The translations under genes and the position numbers were made by a program. A DNA stretch of 64,000 bases. Origin: Pseudomonas turukhanskensis (GTDB taxonomy: Bacteria > Pseudomonadota > Gammaproteobacteria > Pseudomonadales > Pseudomonadaceae). Where the stretch lies: NCBI RefSeq assembly GCF_027922365.1, contig NZ_BSFN01000006.1, forward strand, positions 186,001 to 250,000. The letters are read 5' to 3'. Positions 55,370 to 64,000 of the stretch are shown here, piece by piece. Under the pieces are notes generated by a model. It saw nothing but the letters and a program-made list of their open reading frames with translations, did no database searches and was not told the origin of the DNA. How positions within the stretch are numbered: the first letter of the stretch is position 1; each line of letters begins with the position of its first letter.

Positions 55370-56461
55370 ATGTCCGGCAATACCTACGGCAAGCTGTTCA
55401 CTGTCACCACCGCTGGCGAAAGCCATGGCCCGGCCCTGGTGGCCATCGTTGACGGCTGCCCTCCGGGCCTTCCATTGAGTGAGGCGGACCTGCAGATCGA
55501 CCTCGACCGCCGCAAGCCGGGCACCAGCCGCCACACCACGCAACGCCAGGAAGCCGACGAAGTCGAAATCGTTTCCGGCGTGTTCGAAGGTAAAACCACC
55601 GGTACCCCGATTGGCCTGCTGATCCGCAACACCGACCAGAAGTCCAAAGACTACTCGGCCATCAAGGATCTGTTCCGCCCGGCCCACGCCGACTACACCT
55701 ACCACCACAAATACGGCACCCGCGATTACCGTGGTGGCGGCCGCAGCTCGGCCCGCGAAACTGCGATGCGCGTGGCCGCAGGCGCGATTGCCAAGAAAGT
55801 GTTGGCTGGCTTCGGCATTCAGGTACGCGGCTACATGAGCCAACTGGGGCCGATCGAAATCCCGTTCAAAACCTGGGACAGCGTTGAAGACAACGCTTTT
55901 TTCTGCCCCGACCCGGCCAAGGTGCCTGAGCTTGAGGCCTACATGGACCAACTGCGCCGCGATCAGGATTCGGTCGGGGCGAAAATCACCGTGGTGGCCG
56001 ACGGCGTGATGCCGGGCCTGGGCGAACCGATTTTCGACCGCCTGGACGCCGAACTGGCCCATGCGCTGATGAGCATCAACGCGGTCAAAGGCGTGGAAAT
56101 CGGCGCCGGATTTGCCAGCGTGGCGCAGCGCGGCACCGAGCACCGCGACGAGCTGACCCCGGATGGTTTTCTGAGCAATAACGCCGGCGGCATCCTTGGC
56201 GGTATTTCCTCCGGCCAGCCGATCATTGCTCACCTGGCGTTGAAGCCCACCTCCAGCATCACCACGCCGGGCCGCTCCATCGACGTCGCCGGCCAGTCGC
56301 AGGACGTGATCACCAAGGGCCGTCATGATCCGTGCGTGGGCATTCGTGCGACGCCGATTGCCGAAGCGATGATGGCCATCGTGTTGCTCGACCATCTGCT
56401 GCGCAACCGCGCGCAGAACGCCGACGTGCAGGTCAGCACCCCGGTGCTGGGCCAACTGTGA
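55370..56461 (+). CDS. aroC: Chorismate synthase
   Basis: 363 residues from the ATG at 55370, where [20 protein letters not shown] begins; the frame is open 36 bases further upstream. FMN/substrate motifs: [16 protein letters not shown] and the late GGGRSS partner, [37 protein letters not shown], and [18 protein letters not shown]. Last common step of aromatic amino acid synthesis. Followed 59 bases later by an MFS gene, a usual pseudomonad order. Confidence 0.96.
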   Translation: MSGNTYGKLFTVTTAGESHGPALVAIVDGCPPGLPLSEADLQIDLDRRKPGTSRHTTQRQEADEVEIVSGVFEGKTTGTPIGLLIRNTDQKSKDYSAIKDLFRPAHADYTYHHKYGTRDYRGGGRSSARETAMRVAAGAIAKKVLAGFGIQVRGYMSQLGPIEIPFKTWDSVEDNAFFCPDPAKVPELEAYMDQLRRDQDSVGAKITVVADGVMPGLGEPIFDRLDAELAHALMSINAVKGVEIGAGFASVAQRGTEHRDELTPDGFLSNNAGGILGGISSGQPIIAHLALKPTSSITTPGRSIDVAGQSQDVITKGRHDPCVGIRATPIAEAMMAIVLLDHLLRNRAQNADVQVSTPVLGQL

Positions 56462-56520
56462 ACCCGCTAGCCGCCCTTGCATCCGCCCCGGGTGCACGGG
56501 GCGTGGCGCGCTAGCACGCC

Positions 56521-57720
56521 ATGGCAAGCACATTGCCGTACTGGCGCTTATCCAGTTTCTATTTCTTCTACTTCGCCCTGTTGGGGGCGACGGCGCCGTT
56601 TCTCGCTTTGTATTTTCATCACCTGGGTTTTGCCCCGGCGCGCATTGGCGAGCTGGTGGCCATCCCCATGCTGATGCGCTGCGTGGCGCCGAACCTGTGG
56701 GGTTGGATCGGTGACCGCAGCGGCAAGCGCCTGGCCATCGTGCGCTTTGGCGCGGCCACCACCTTGCTGTGCTTCAGCCTGATCTTTATCAGCAAGAGCT
56801 ACGCCTGGCTGGCGCTGATCATGGCCCTGCACGCGTTCTTCTGGCATGCGGTGCTGCCGCAGTTCGAAGTCATTACCCTGGCCCATTTGCGCGAGCAGGC
56901 GGCGCGCTATAGCCAGATCCGCCTGTGGGGCAGCATCGGCTTTATCGTTTGCGTGGCGGTGCTGGGCAAACTGTTCGAATGGTTGAGCCTGGATATCTAT
57001 CCCTGGGCGCTGATCGCGATCATGGCCGGCATTGTGGTCAGCAGTCGCTGGGTGCCCAATGCCCAGCCCTACGTGCGTGAAAGCCAGGTGGATGCCGGCG
57101 GGTTTCTCACCCAGTTGCGCCAGCCCGGCGTATTGGCTTTTTACCTGTGCGTGGGCTTGATGCAGCTCAGCCACGGCCCGTACTACACCTTTCTGACCCT
57201 GCACCTGGAAGCGCTGGGTTACGCCCGTGGCTTTATCGGCCAGCTCTGGGCGCTGGGTGTGGTGGCCGAGGTGCTGATGTTCTTGCTGATGGTGCGCATC
57301 CTTCAGCGCTTTTCCCTGCGCCAGGTGCTGATGGCCAGTTTTCTGTTGGCCGCGCTACGCTGGCTGCTGCTGGGCAACTTTGCCGAGCACCTGCCGGTGC
57401 TGGTGCTGGCGCAGGTGCTGCACGCCGCCACCTTCGGCAGTTTTCACGCCGCTGCCATTCATTTCGTGCAGCGTAGTTTTGGCGCCAACCAGCAAGGCCA
57501 GGGCCAGGCGCTGTATGCCGCCCTGGCCGGTATTGGTGGCGCATTCGGCGCCCTGTATTCGGGTTACAGCTGGACTACCCTGGGGCCCGCCGCCACCTTT
57601 GCCATCGCCAGCATCGCGGCGACGGCAGCAGCAGTTATCATCGGTATGCGTTTGCCAAGCGACAACGCCCGCAATCTCGCACTGCCACCACACACCGCCA
57701 TCAATGAGGAGCGGGCATGA
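56521..57720 (+). CDS. MFS transporter (HcaT/PPP transporter-like)
   Basis: 399 residues with about 12 membrane helices. The N-terminal segment SSFYFFYFALLGATAPFLALYFHHLGFAPARIGELVAIPMLMRCVAPNLWGWIGDRSGKR matches the MFS_1-like group that includes phenylpropionate-type permeases. The next gene, mtnB, starts in its last four bases, so it is translationally linked to methionine salvage; import of a salvage substrate such as methylthioribose is an inference. Confidence 0.8.
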   Translation: MASTLPYWRLSSFYFFYFALLGATAPFLALYFHHLGFAPARIGELVAIPMLMRCVAPNLWGWIGDRSGKRLAIVRFGAATTLLCFSLIFISKSYAWLALIMALHAFFWHAVLPQFEVITLAHLREQAARYSQIRLWGSIGFIVCVAVLGKLFEWLSLDIYPWALIAIMAGIVVSSRWVPNAQPYVRESQVDAGGFLTQLRQPGVLAFYLCVGLMQLSHGPYYTFLTLHLEALGYARGFIGQLWALGVVAEVLMFLLMVRILQRFSLRQVLMASFLLAALRWLLLGNFAEHLPVLVLAQVLHAATFGSFHAAAIHFVQRSFGANQQGQGQALYAALAGIGGAFGALYSGYSWTTLGPAATFAIASIAATAAAVIIGMRLPSDNARNLALPPHTAINEERA

Positions 57721-58352
57721 GCAGGCAACTATTGGCCGACGAGATTATCGCGGCAGGACGTTTTCTCTACGGCCGGGGCTGGTCACCAGCCACCAGCAGC
57801 AACTACTCGGCACGCTTGTCGGCCAGCGAAGCGCTGCTGACCGTGTCGGGCAAACACAAAGGCCAGCTTGGCCCCGACGATGTGCTGACCACCGACCTTG
57901 ATGGTAACAGCCTGGAGCCCGGTAAAAAGCCTTCGGCCGAAACCCTGTTGCACACCCAGCTGTACCAATGGCGCGCCGATATCGGTGCGGTGCTGCACAC
58001 CCACTCGGTAAACGCCACGGTGCTGTCGCGAGCCACCACGGCCAGCGAGCTGGTGTTCGAAGACTACGAATTGCAAAAAGCCTTCAGCGGTATCGCCACC
58101 CACGAATCGCAGGTGCGCGTGCCGATTTTCGACAACGACCAGGACATCGCCCGTCTCGCCGCCAAGGTTCAGCCCTGGCTCGACCAGCACCCCGATTGCG
58201 TGGGCTATCTGATTCGCGGCCACGGCCTGTACACCTGGGGCGCGAAGATGAGCGACGCGTTGCGCCAGATAGAGGCCTTTGAATTTCTGTTCGAGTGCGA
58301 GCTGAAAATGCTCGCGCTTGCCCATTCTCAAGTGCAGGGAGCCCGCGTATGA
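57717..58352 (+). CDS. mtnB: Methylthioribulose-1-phosphate dehydratase
   Basis: 211 residues. Class II aldolase/adducin fold with the zinc ligands in LHTHSVNATVLSR and IRGHGLYTWG, and the SNYSARLS and SGKHKGQL phosphate-binding motifs. Second step of methionine salvage after MtnA. Overlaps the MFS gene at 57717-57720 and mtnD at 58349-58352. Confidence 0.93.
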   Translation: MSRQLLADEIIAAGRFLYGRGWSPATSSNYSARLSASEALLTVSGKHKGQLGPDDVLTTDLDGNSLEPGKKPSAETLLHTQLYQWRADIGAVLHTHSVNATVLSRATTASELVFEDYELQKAFSGIATHESQVRVPIFDNDQDIARLAAKVQPWLDQHPDCVGYLIRGHGLYTWGAKMSDALRQIEAFEFLFECELKMLALAHSQVQGARV

Positions 58353-58894
58353 GCAGCCTCAGCGTATTTGCCGTGTCCACCCCGGACGTTCCCAACAAAG
58401 TACTGAACCACGTCGAAGACATCAGCAGCACCCTGGCCGCTGTCGGCGTGCGTTTCGAGCGCTGGCAAGCGGTGACGCCGCTAAAACCGGGCGCCACCCA
58501 GGATGAAGTGATTGCCGCCTACAAACCGCAGATCGACAAACTGATGGCCGAGCGCGGCTACGTGACCGTGGACGTTGTCAGCCTCAGCGACGACCACCCG
58601 CAAAAAGCCGAACTGCGCGCCAAGTTCCTCGACGAGCACCGCCATGGCGAAGACGAAGTGCGCTTTTTTGTCGCCGGCCGTGGCTTGTTCACCCTGCATA
58701 TCGATGACTACGTGTATGCCGTGTTGTGCGAGAAGAATGACCTGATCTCGGTGCCCGCCGGTACGCGCCATTGGTTCGACATGGGCGAGCATCCGCACTT
58801 TATTGCCATTCGCCTGTTTAACAACCCCGAGGGTTGGGTGGCGAACTTTACCGGCGACAGCATCGCCAGCCAGTTTCCTCGACTCGACGATTAA
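58349..58894 (+). CDS. mtnD: Acireductone dioxygenase
   Basis: 181 residues from the ATG at 58349, overlapping the mtnB stop. Cupin metal site: [23 protein letters not shown] (His-x-His-x4-Glu) and the later [11 protein letters not shown] with the fourth ligand. Converts the acireductone to the keto acid of methionine; the metal decides the product. Third gene of the operon; mtnC follows after a repeat pair. Confidence 0.95.
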   Translation: MSSLSVFAVSTPDVPNKVLNHVEDISSTLAAVGVRFERWQAVTPLKPGATQDEVIAAYKPQIDKLMAERGYVTVDVVSLSDDHPQKAELRAKFLDEHRHGEDEVRFFVAGRGLFTLHIDDYVYAVLCEKNDLISVPAGTRHWFDMGEHPHFIAIRLFNNPEGWVANFTGDSIASQFPRLDD

Positions 58895-58918
58895 ACAACG
58901 CGGTTTCCCTCTCTGCCG

Positions 58919-59037
58919 CCGTCATCCCAGCGAACGCTGGGACCCAGAATAGTGATTGGGACGAGCAGATCGGCGTATGCACGGTTTCTCTCGTAAACGC
59001 TCACATTCTGGATCCCAGCCTGCGCTGGGATGACGGT
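58919..59037. repeat. Inverted pair of palindromic repeat, family E (inside the mtn operon)
   Basis: GTCATCCCAGCGAACGCTGG followed by GACCCAGAAT at 58919-58950, and the inverted ATTCTGGATCCCAGCCTGCG ending GGGATGACGG at 59037. Spacer of about 55 bases. It lies between mtnD and mtnC, which otherwise would be adjacent, and may attenuate mtnC. Confidence 0.88.
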
Positions 59038-59082
59038 GGGTTACATCACGACATTTGTTCCGGTTTCGAAAGGACGCCCTTT

Positions 59083-59766
59083 ATGCCCATCAAAGCCATC
59101 CTCACCGACATCGAAGGCACCACCAGCGCGGTGAGTTTTGTTTTCGATGTGTTGTTCCCCTTTGCCGCCGAGCACCTGCCGGATTTTGTGCTGCTCAATG
59201 CCGATCAGCCTGACGTCGCCCAGCAGTTGCAGGCGGTACGCGAACTCAGCGGCGAGCCGCAGGCCGATGTCGTGCGGGTGATCGAGATTCTGCTCGGCTG
59301 GATCGCCGAAGACCGCAAGGCCACGCCGCTCAAAGCGCTGCAAGGCATGGTCTGGGCCGAGGGCTACAAGGCTGGGCTACTCAAAGGCCATGTCTACCCC
59401 GACGCCGTTGAAGCGCTGAAGCGCTGGAAGCAGGAGGGCTACGCGCTGTACGTGTACTCCTCGGGCTCCATCCAGGCGCAGCAGTTGATTTTCGGCTGCT
59501 CGGAGGCCGGTGATCTGTCGCCGCTGTTTTCCGGCTATTTCGACACCACCTCCGGGCCCAAGCGTGAGGCGCAGTCGTATCGCACCATCGTGGCCAGCAT
59601 TGGCGTGCCGGCGGATGAGGTGCTGTTTCTCTCGGATATCGTGGAGGAGCTGGATGCCGCGCAAGAGGCCGGGTTGCAAACGTGCGGCCTGGCGCGTGAA
59701 GGCGGGGAATTGCCGGGGCATGAAACGCTGGCCAGTTTCGCCCTGATTGACCTCACGTCTTACTGA
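59083..59766 (+). CDS. mtnC: Enolase-phosphatase E1
   Basis: 227 residues from the ATG at 59083 with AAAGGA upstream; the frame is open to 58834 across the repeat but without family sequence. HAD motifs: nucleophile in [19 protein letters not shown], Lys in [10 protein letters not shown] and [12 protein letters not shown]. It makes the acireductone that MtnD uses. In many Pseudomonas the order mtnB-mtnD-mtnC is the same; mtnA is elsewhere. Confidence 0.94.
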   Translation: MPIKAILTDIEGTTSAVSFVFDVLFPFAAEHLPDFVLLNADQPDVAQQLQAVRELSGEPQADVVRVIEILLGWIAEDRKATPLKALQGMVWAEGYKAGLLKGHVYPDAVEALKRWKQEGYALYVYSSGSIQAQQLIFGCSEAGDLSPLFSGYFDTTSGPKREAQSYRTIVASIGVPADEVLFLSDIVEELDAAQEAGLQTCGLAREGGELPGHETLASFALIDLTSY

Positions 59767-59845
59767 TCGGCAGTTGGTCCGCAAAGCGGAACCTTGTTGC
59801 GCGGCTACGGCTCTCTAGGGAGAACTCCCCGCGTCGAGGTACGCC

Positions 59846-60058
59846 ATGTTCCTGAATCTAGATTTCGAGGCTTACCGCTATTGGTGTTACGCCGCGCTGG
59901 CGCTTCTGGTGCTGTGCCATTTGTGGGCTGCCTACCAAGTGGTTGGCAGCTCCATTCGCCGGCAGATGAAAGTCTTGTGGCTGACCTTTCTGCTGTTCTT
60001 CCCGCTGCTGGGGTTTTTCAACTGGTATGTGATGGGGCCGCGTCGGCAGCTTTCGTGA
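59846..60058 (+). CDS. Small two-helix membrane protein
   Basis: 70 residues with two hydrophobic helices (WCYAALALLVLCHLWAAYQVV and VLWLTFLLFFPLLGFFNWY), ending in GPRRQLS. Resembles the N-terminal membrane module seen in PLDc_N-type small proteins. Function unknown. Probably an independent unit after mtnC. Confidence 0.6.
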   Translation: MFLNLDFEAYRYWCYAALALLVLCHLWAAYQVVGSSIRRQMKVLWLTFLLFFPLLGFFNWYVMGPRRQLS

Positions 60059-60072
60059 TCGGGGTTTCCAGG

Positions 60073-60137
60073 GTTCGCGAGCACGCTCGCTCCTACAGAC
60101 CGCGCAATCCGTTGGAGCGAGCTTGCTCGCGAAGCGC
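60073..60137. repeat. Inverted pair of palindromic repeat, family C (copy 4)
   Basis: GTTCGCGAGCACGCTCGCTC then CTAC at 60073 and the inverted GTTGGAGCGAGCTTGCTCGC plus GAAGCGC ending at 60137, immediately next to the receptor stop codon. Between the convergent small gene and receptor genes. Confidence 0.85.
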
Positions 60138-62603
60138 TTAGTATTCCCAGCGCAACGTCGCCGTAAAACTGCGCGGCTCGCCATACAAGTCGCTGTAAAC
60201 GCTGGTACTGGCGTAGTACTCCTTGTCGAAAATGTTGTCGACGTTCAGCGTGCCGGTGAAGTGTTCGTCGAATTTGTAGCGCGCCAGTACATCCACCAAT
60301 GCATAACTTTCCTGCTTGGCCGTGAGGGTGCGGCCGGGAATGACGTTGGTGTTGTCGTAGCTGGTCGCGCTTTCCCAGCGCAAGCCACCCCCCAGCGTCA
60401 GCCGGTTGAGGTCGCCCTGGAAGGTGTAGGTGCTGAACGCCTTGACGCTGTTTTTCGGGAAGCCGACGTTCACGTCCATGCCCTGCGGATAGTAAGTATT
60501 GATATGGCTGTAGCCTGCCTGCATCTGCCAACCGGGCAGAATCTCACCGGCTATTTCCAGCTCCACCCCTTTGATCTTGATAGTGGTCGGGTTGACATAC
60601 TCGTTGCCCAGGTTGTCGTTGATATCGGTGCCGGCCGGGTAGTTGTCCAGCTTGGTTTCAAACAGCGCGGCAGTCAGGTTCAGCTTGCCGTCGTAGTACT
60701 CGGCCTTGCTGCCGATTTCGTAGCTGTCGCCCTCGGCCGGTTCGGCAAATTTGCCTTCCAGCGTTTGCGCGGTCTGGGGTTTGAAGATCTTCGTGTAGCT
60801 GGCGTACACCGAATAATGCTCGTCCAGGTCGTAGACCAGGCCGGCGTAAGGCGTGAGTTCGCCGGTTTCCTTGCGCTTGCCGCCCTCGGGGGCATATTCG
60901 ACGCCCGGGTCCCAGTAGTACTGCACAGACTTGTCCAACTTGAAGTAGCTCAGGCGCGTACCCAGAATCACCGACAAGTCATCGGTGGGTTTGAGCCGTA
61001 CGGCCGAGTAGGCAGCGGTGTTGCGCTGTTGGTATTTGATATCCCCTTCACGTGCCATGGGCGGCCGCGCGATGTCGCCATGCCAGTTGTAGACATCGGG
61101 AATGAACGGGTTCCAACCGCTGCCGCTGTAGTCGTTCCAAAGTGGATAGGCGCCGACGTTGGCGGTGTACTTGTTCGCACTCACGCCCACCATCAGTTCA
61201 TGTTCGCGCCCGAACAAGGAGAACGGGCCGGTGGCGTAAGCGTCGATAGCGTTCTGTTCCGGCCGGCTCGGCCATTTGGCAAAAAACAGTGAGGCGCCAG
61301 CGCCGGTTTGCTGGTTGGGGTAGTTCACGCTGCTGAACCAGCCGTACTCCACGTCGTTTTTGTCGCGGGTATTGGTATAGGCGACCTTGGCCAGCCAATC
61401 GTTATCGAAGCGGTGCTCGTAGGTGGTGAATACCGAGGTGCGCTGGCGGTCGGCGTAGCTCCAGTCGGCGGCCGAGTTATAGGAACGCTCGAAGTCGGTG
61501 CGGTTGCCGTTGCTGAAAAACGCCGGGAAACCGAAGTAGCCGCAGGCATCACATTTTTTCACCTGGTAGTCGACGCCGAAACTCACGGTGTCGCGCTCGG
61601 TAAGGTCGGCTTCGATGATGCCGTAGGCTACCTGGCGTTCGGTGCTCAGGCGGTCGGTGAAGGAGTCGGCGGTTTGGTAGGCGCCCACCAGGCGACCGCG
61701 CACGTTGCCGGTTTCGGTGAGCGGGCCGGACACATCCATCTCAGTGCGGTAGTTATCCCAGGAGCCGGCGCTGCCTTGAATGGAGGCCTGGAACTCGCGG
61801 GTCGGGCGCTTGCGCACCATATTGATGGTGGCCGAAGGGTTGCCGGCGCCGCTGAGCAGACCGGTGGAGCCACGCACGATTTCGACGTGGTCGTACACCG
61901 CCATGTCGTTGTCCTGGCTTTTCATTTCCGGCTCGAACACGGTGGGTATGCCGTCGACCTGAAAGTTCTCGATCTTCAGCCCGCGGGAAAAAATCCCCAC
62001 TTCATCGTCGGAGGAATTGCCTTTCTTTTTGAATTCCACACCCGGCGCCTGGGCGATGACGTTTTCCAGGCTGACCATATTCTGGTCGCGCATGTGTTGC
62101 TCGGTGATCACGCTGACCGACTGCGGCGTTTCGCGGATCGATAGCGGCAGTTTGGTCGCCGTGGCACTGGCGCCGGTGGTATACGAGCCGGTGCCTTCGG
62201 TGATGGAGCCCAGGCTCTCGCCGGTGATCGAAGCCGGACTCAGCGACAAGGGCTCGCCATCGGCGGGCGCCGGTTGCAGCACAAAGCCGTTGCTGCCCTG
62301 GCGGGCGACATAGCCGCTGTTACGCAGCAAGGCCGCAAAGCCTTCGTTGACCCCGTACTCACCATTCAAGCCCGGGCTGTTGAGGCCGGCCACACGCTGG
62401 GCGTCGAAGACAATCGCCACGCCTGCCTGCTGGGCAAACTGATTCAGCGCGGTGCCCAACGGGCCGGCGGCAATGCTGTAGCGCTGAGTGGCTTGGGCGG
62501 CATGGCTGATGCTCGGCAGTACCAGCGCCAGCGCGCTGCCAAGGGCCAGGTGCACGGCCAGGGCGGTGGGCGCCAATGCGTGTCGAGAGGGCTTGAGGAT
62601 CAT
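60138..62603 (-). CDS. TonB-dependent siderophore receptor with N-terminal signalling domain (second set)
   Basis: 821 residues from the ATG at 62603; the frame is open to 62672. A signal peptide ends SISHAAQ. STN domain YSIAAGPLGTALNQFAQQAGVAIVF (about residues 45-115), plug domain (TPQSVSVITEQHMRDQNMVSLENVIAQAPGV and VEIVRGSTGLLSGAGNPSATINMVRKRP) and a barrel ending in YGEPRSFTATLRWEY. The TonB-box region, plug and terminal motif resemble ferripyoverdine/ferrioxamine-type receptors. Two extracellular Cys pairs are present (KKCDACGYFG). Goes with the FecR/FecI genes upstream on the same strand. Confidence 0.9.
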   Translation of the reverse strand: MILKPSRHALAPTALAVHLALGSALALVLPSISHAAQATQRYSIAAGPLGTALNQFAQQAGVAIVFDAQRVAGLNSPGLNGEYGVNEGFAALLRNSGYVARQGSNGFVLQPAPADGEPLSLSPASITGESLGSITEGTGSYTTGASATATKLPLSIRETPQSVSVITEQHMRDQNMVSLENVIAQAPGVEFKKKGNSSDDEVGIFSRGLKIENFQVDGIPTVFEPEMKSQDNDMAVYDHVEIVRGSTGLLSGAGNPSATINMVRKRPTREFQASIQGSAGSWDNYRTEMDVSGPLTETGNVRGRLVGAYQTADSFTDRLSTERQVAYGIIEADLTERDTVSFGVDYQVKKCDACGYFGFPAFFSNGNRTDFERSYNSAADWSYADRQRTSVFTTYEHRFDNDWLAKVAYTNTRDKNDVEYGWFSSVNYPNQQTGAGASLFFAKWPSRPEQNAIDAYATGPFSLFGREHELMVGVSANKYTANVGAYPLWNDYSGSGWNPFIPDVYNWHGDIARPPMAREGDIKYQQRNTAAYSAVRLKPTDDLSVILGTRLSYFKLDKSVQYYWDPGVEYAPEGGKRKETGELTPYAGLVYDLDEHYSVYASYTKIFKPQTAQTLEGKFAEPAEGDSYEIGSKAEYYDGKLNLTAALFETKLDNYPAGTDINDNLGNEYVNPTTIKIKGVELEIAGEILPGWQMQAGYSHINTYYPQGMDVNVGFPKNSVKAFSTYTFQGDLNRLTLGGGLRWESATSYDNTNVIPGRTLTAKQESYALVDVLARYKFDEHFTGTLNVDNIFDKEYYASTSVYSDLYGEPRSFTATLRWEY

Positions 62604-62669
62604 CGCAAGACAGTTCCTGTTGTCATGTTGGTTTCTTCCTTGACGGGCAGGAGCGGCAATGCGGAACCT

Positions 62670-62688
62670 CAATTGAGAAATAATCTCG
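62670..62688 (-). promoter_or_regulatory. Candidate Fur-like site near the second receptor gene
   Basis: CAATTGAGAAATAATCTCG on the plus strand lies 67-85 bases before the receptor start and shares about half of the Fur consensus (including TGAGAA). Alternatively it may be part of the sigma-dependent promoter of the receptor. Confidence 0.3.
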
Positions 62689-62696
62689 TGCTCGGG

Positions 62697-62779
62697 GTAG
62701 GGCGAATATCGCCTCTGGCGATATCCGCCGATTCGAGGTCATGGGAACGGCGGATATCCGCAAGCGGATATTCGCCCTA
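62697..62779. repeat. Inverted pair of palindromic repeat, family A (copy 5)
   Basis: GTAGGGCGAATATCGCCTCT at 62697 and the inverted CGGCGGATATCCGCAAGCGG unit ending GATATTCGCCCTAC at 62780. It separates the FecR-like gene from the receptor gene, exactly as copy 3 does in the first iron set; its TAG gives the FecR-like gene its stop codon (62777-62779). Confidence 0.88.
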
Positions 62780-63730
62780 CGGTTTGCTGATCAACACAAG
62801 CCACGGTGTAACGTGCTGGATCTGCACCGGCAGCGCGTCGGCAATCAATTGCAGCGCGCGGTCGCTGTCATCCAGCGGCAGCACGGCGGACACCCGTAGG
62901 CCCGCCAGCGCTGCGGCGTCGTAGTAGAGGTAACCGCTGCGCTGGTTGGCCAGTTGTTCCAGCACCTCGCCAAGCGGCCGGTCCTCCACCAGCAACTGGT
63001 GGCGTTGCCAGGCATTGTCGAAGCGCGGGCCATCGACCGTGCCGAGCAGTTGCACCTGGTCGTGGGCGATACGGGCCTGCTGCCCGGCATCCACCATCTT
63101 GCTATCGGGTGAATCGTGGGCGCTCACGGCCGTGCGCGATTCGATCATGGTCAGCAGGGTGCTGCCATTTTCCCGTTTGACCACAAAGCGGGTGCCCAGC
63201 GCGCGCACCTGGCCCTGTTCGGTTTCGACGATAAAGGGCCGCGCCGGGTCGTGGGCGACCTCCACCAGCACTTCACCGCGCAGCAGCTGGATATGCCGGC
63301 GCTCGCCGTCGAAGTCGATATTGACCGCGCTGTTGCCATTCAAGGTGAGCTCGGAGCGGTCGGCCAGAACCTGGGTTCGCCAGTGGCCGGGCGCGGTGTG
63401 CAGGTCGGCCAGCCAATACGCCGGCGTGCCGCTGCGCCATAGCGCCCAGGCCGGCAGCAGGGCGAGCAAAAGCAGCAAGGCGCTGACGCTGCGTTTGCTG
63501 CGATACGGCTTGTTGCGGCTGGCGTAGGCGGCGCCAAGGGCGGCATGCACCGAGGCTTTTTGCGGGCGCAGGGCGGCCATCTGGCCGATAAAACCCTGCA
63601 GGCGTTCGGCGGCTGCGCCATGGCGAGGGTCCTGGCGTTTCCAGGCCTCGAAGTCGGCGCGCAGTTGCTCGGTAGCGCCGGGCTCGTTGAGTTGCAGCAG
63701 CCAGTCGGCGGCTTGCTCGTTAATGGTCAC
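62777..63730 (-). CDS. FecR-type anti-sigma/sigma regulator (second set)
   Basis: 317 residues from the GTG at 63730, three bases after the sigma stop. N-terminal domain with ADWLLQLNEPGATEQLRADFEAWKRQDPRHGAAAERL (DUF4880-like), one membrane helix (SVSALLLLLALLPAWALW), the FecR domain (TQVLADRSELTLNGNSAVN; VRALGTRFVVKRENGSTLLTMIESR) and a C-terminal STN-contacting region. Partner of the sigma factor to its left on the minus strand. Confidence 0.92.
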   Translation of the reverse strand: MTINEQAADWLLQLNEPGATEQLRADFEAWKRQDPRHGAAAERLQGFIGQMAALRPQKASVHAALGAAYASRNKPYRSKRSVSALLLLLALLPAWALWRSGTPAYWLADLHTAPGHWRTQVLADRSELTLNGNSAVNIDFDGERRHIQLLRGEVLVEVAHDPARPFIVETEQGQVRALGTRFVVKRENGSTLLTMIESRTAVSAHDSPDSKMVDAGQQARIAHDQVQLLGTVDGPRFDNAWQRHQLLVEDRPLGEVLEQLANQRSGYLYYDAAALAGLRVSAVLPLDDSDRALQLIADALPVQIQHVTPWLVLISKP

Positions 63731-63732
63731 GG

Positions 63733-64000
63733 CTACACGTCCAGCGCATTGCTGCAATGCAGCAGGGCATTCATCAGGTGCTTGCGCACCATGCGCTCGG
63801 AAATGCCCAGCTGGGCGGCGATGTCCACCTGGGTCAGGCCGTCGAGGAAATACAGCAGGAAGGCCTGGCGGGCGTTGGCGCTCAATTCTTCGAGCACAAA
63901 GGCGATCTGCTCCAGCGCTTCGAGGGTGGTGAGAATCTGCTCCGGCGACTGAAAGCCGGCTAGGGTTTCAGCCGTGAGGGCAAGCTCTTGCAAATAGGCA
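63733..64000 (-). CDS. ECF sigma factor, FecI family (N-terminal part outside window)
   Basis: The last 88 or so codons only; the gene continues beyond base 64000. Region 4 is visible: LEQIAFVLEELSANARQAFLLYFLDGLTQVDIAAQLGISERMVRKHLMNALLH. Its stop lies two bases from the GTG of the FecR-like gene, so the pair is co-translated. Same family as the sigma gene at 14699. Confidence 0.9.
   Translation of the reverse strand, partial: AYLQELALTAETLAGFQSPEQILTTLEALEQIAFVLEELSANARQAFLLYFLDGLTQVDIAAQLGISERMVRKHLMNALLHCSNALDV

Overview
The window is a GC-rich, densely coded stretch of a Pseudomonas chromosome (Gammaproteobacteria). I infer this from recognised proteins and from gene order: dnaX-ybaB-recR, rapA-(hypothetical)-alkB-like-phrS, pldB-like/phaJ1-fadD2-fadD1-hrpA, a FabH-like thiolase-fold synthase, hemerythrin-folE-smr-prmB, and aroC-mtnB-mtnD-mtnC all follow arrangements I remember from P. 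aeruginosa and P. putida. No prophage, integron, CRISPR array, tRNA, rRNA or complete insertion sequence was seen. The species was not determined.

Layout. 0-11 kb: the end of a chemoreceptor gene, a secreted phosphodiesterase carrying two PAN-like modules, the 4.5S signal-recognition-particle RNA, a lipoprotein lipase, a 1-Cys peroxiredoxin, endonuclease I, an arsB-chrA efflux pair, a DUF1254 protein, a WG-repeat protein and a DUF1003 membrane protein. 11-19 kb: dnaX-ybaB-recR, then an iron-type sigma factor/anti-sigma/TonB-receptor set. 19-28 kb: acyl-CoA dehydrogenase, rapA, an AlkB-like oxygenase with a coupled 54-codon gene, the ANR-type small RNA phrS, and a FUSC/DUF1656/HlyD efflux operon. 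28-34 kb: a lipid block (monoglyceride lipase-like, phaJ1, fadD2, fadD1) followed by the 3' remnant of an agmatine deiminase gene. 34-47 kb: a PQQ-type propeller protein, hrpA with a repeat inside its reading frame, an orphan DctP, a HIT protein, an enoyl-CoA hydratase-like protein and a three-gene membrane sugar-acid/GMC dehydrogenase operon. 47-60 kb: FabH-like synthase, glutaredoxin-like protein, hemerythrin, folE, smr, cysteine-hydrolase-like protein, prmB, aroC, an MFS transporter and the methionine salvage genes mtnB, mtnD and mtnC. 60-64 kb: a second TonB-receptor/FecR/FecI set in opposite orientation, cut by the window edge.

How the genes work together. Two cell-surface signalling systems with N-terminal signalling (STN) receptors suggest active competition for xenosiderophores. 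The lipid block would release fatty acids from glycerides, activate them to acyl-CoA and let PhaJ1 divert enoyl-CoA to (R)-3-hydroxyacyl-CoA. The ANR site on phrS and a weaker one before the hemerythrin gene point to low-oxygen control.

The most distinctive structural feature is the density of short palindromic intergenic repeats. At least six sequence families occur, mostly as inverted pairs (REPIN-like). One copy lies inside hrpA and keeps the frame open; two others provide the stop codon of the gene they touch. I did not find a clearly new multi-gene system. The strongest leads are the phrS locus, the repeat inside hrpA, the PAN-phosphodiesterase architecture and the arsB-chrA pair.
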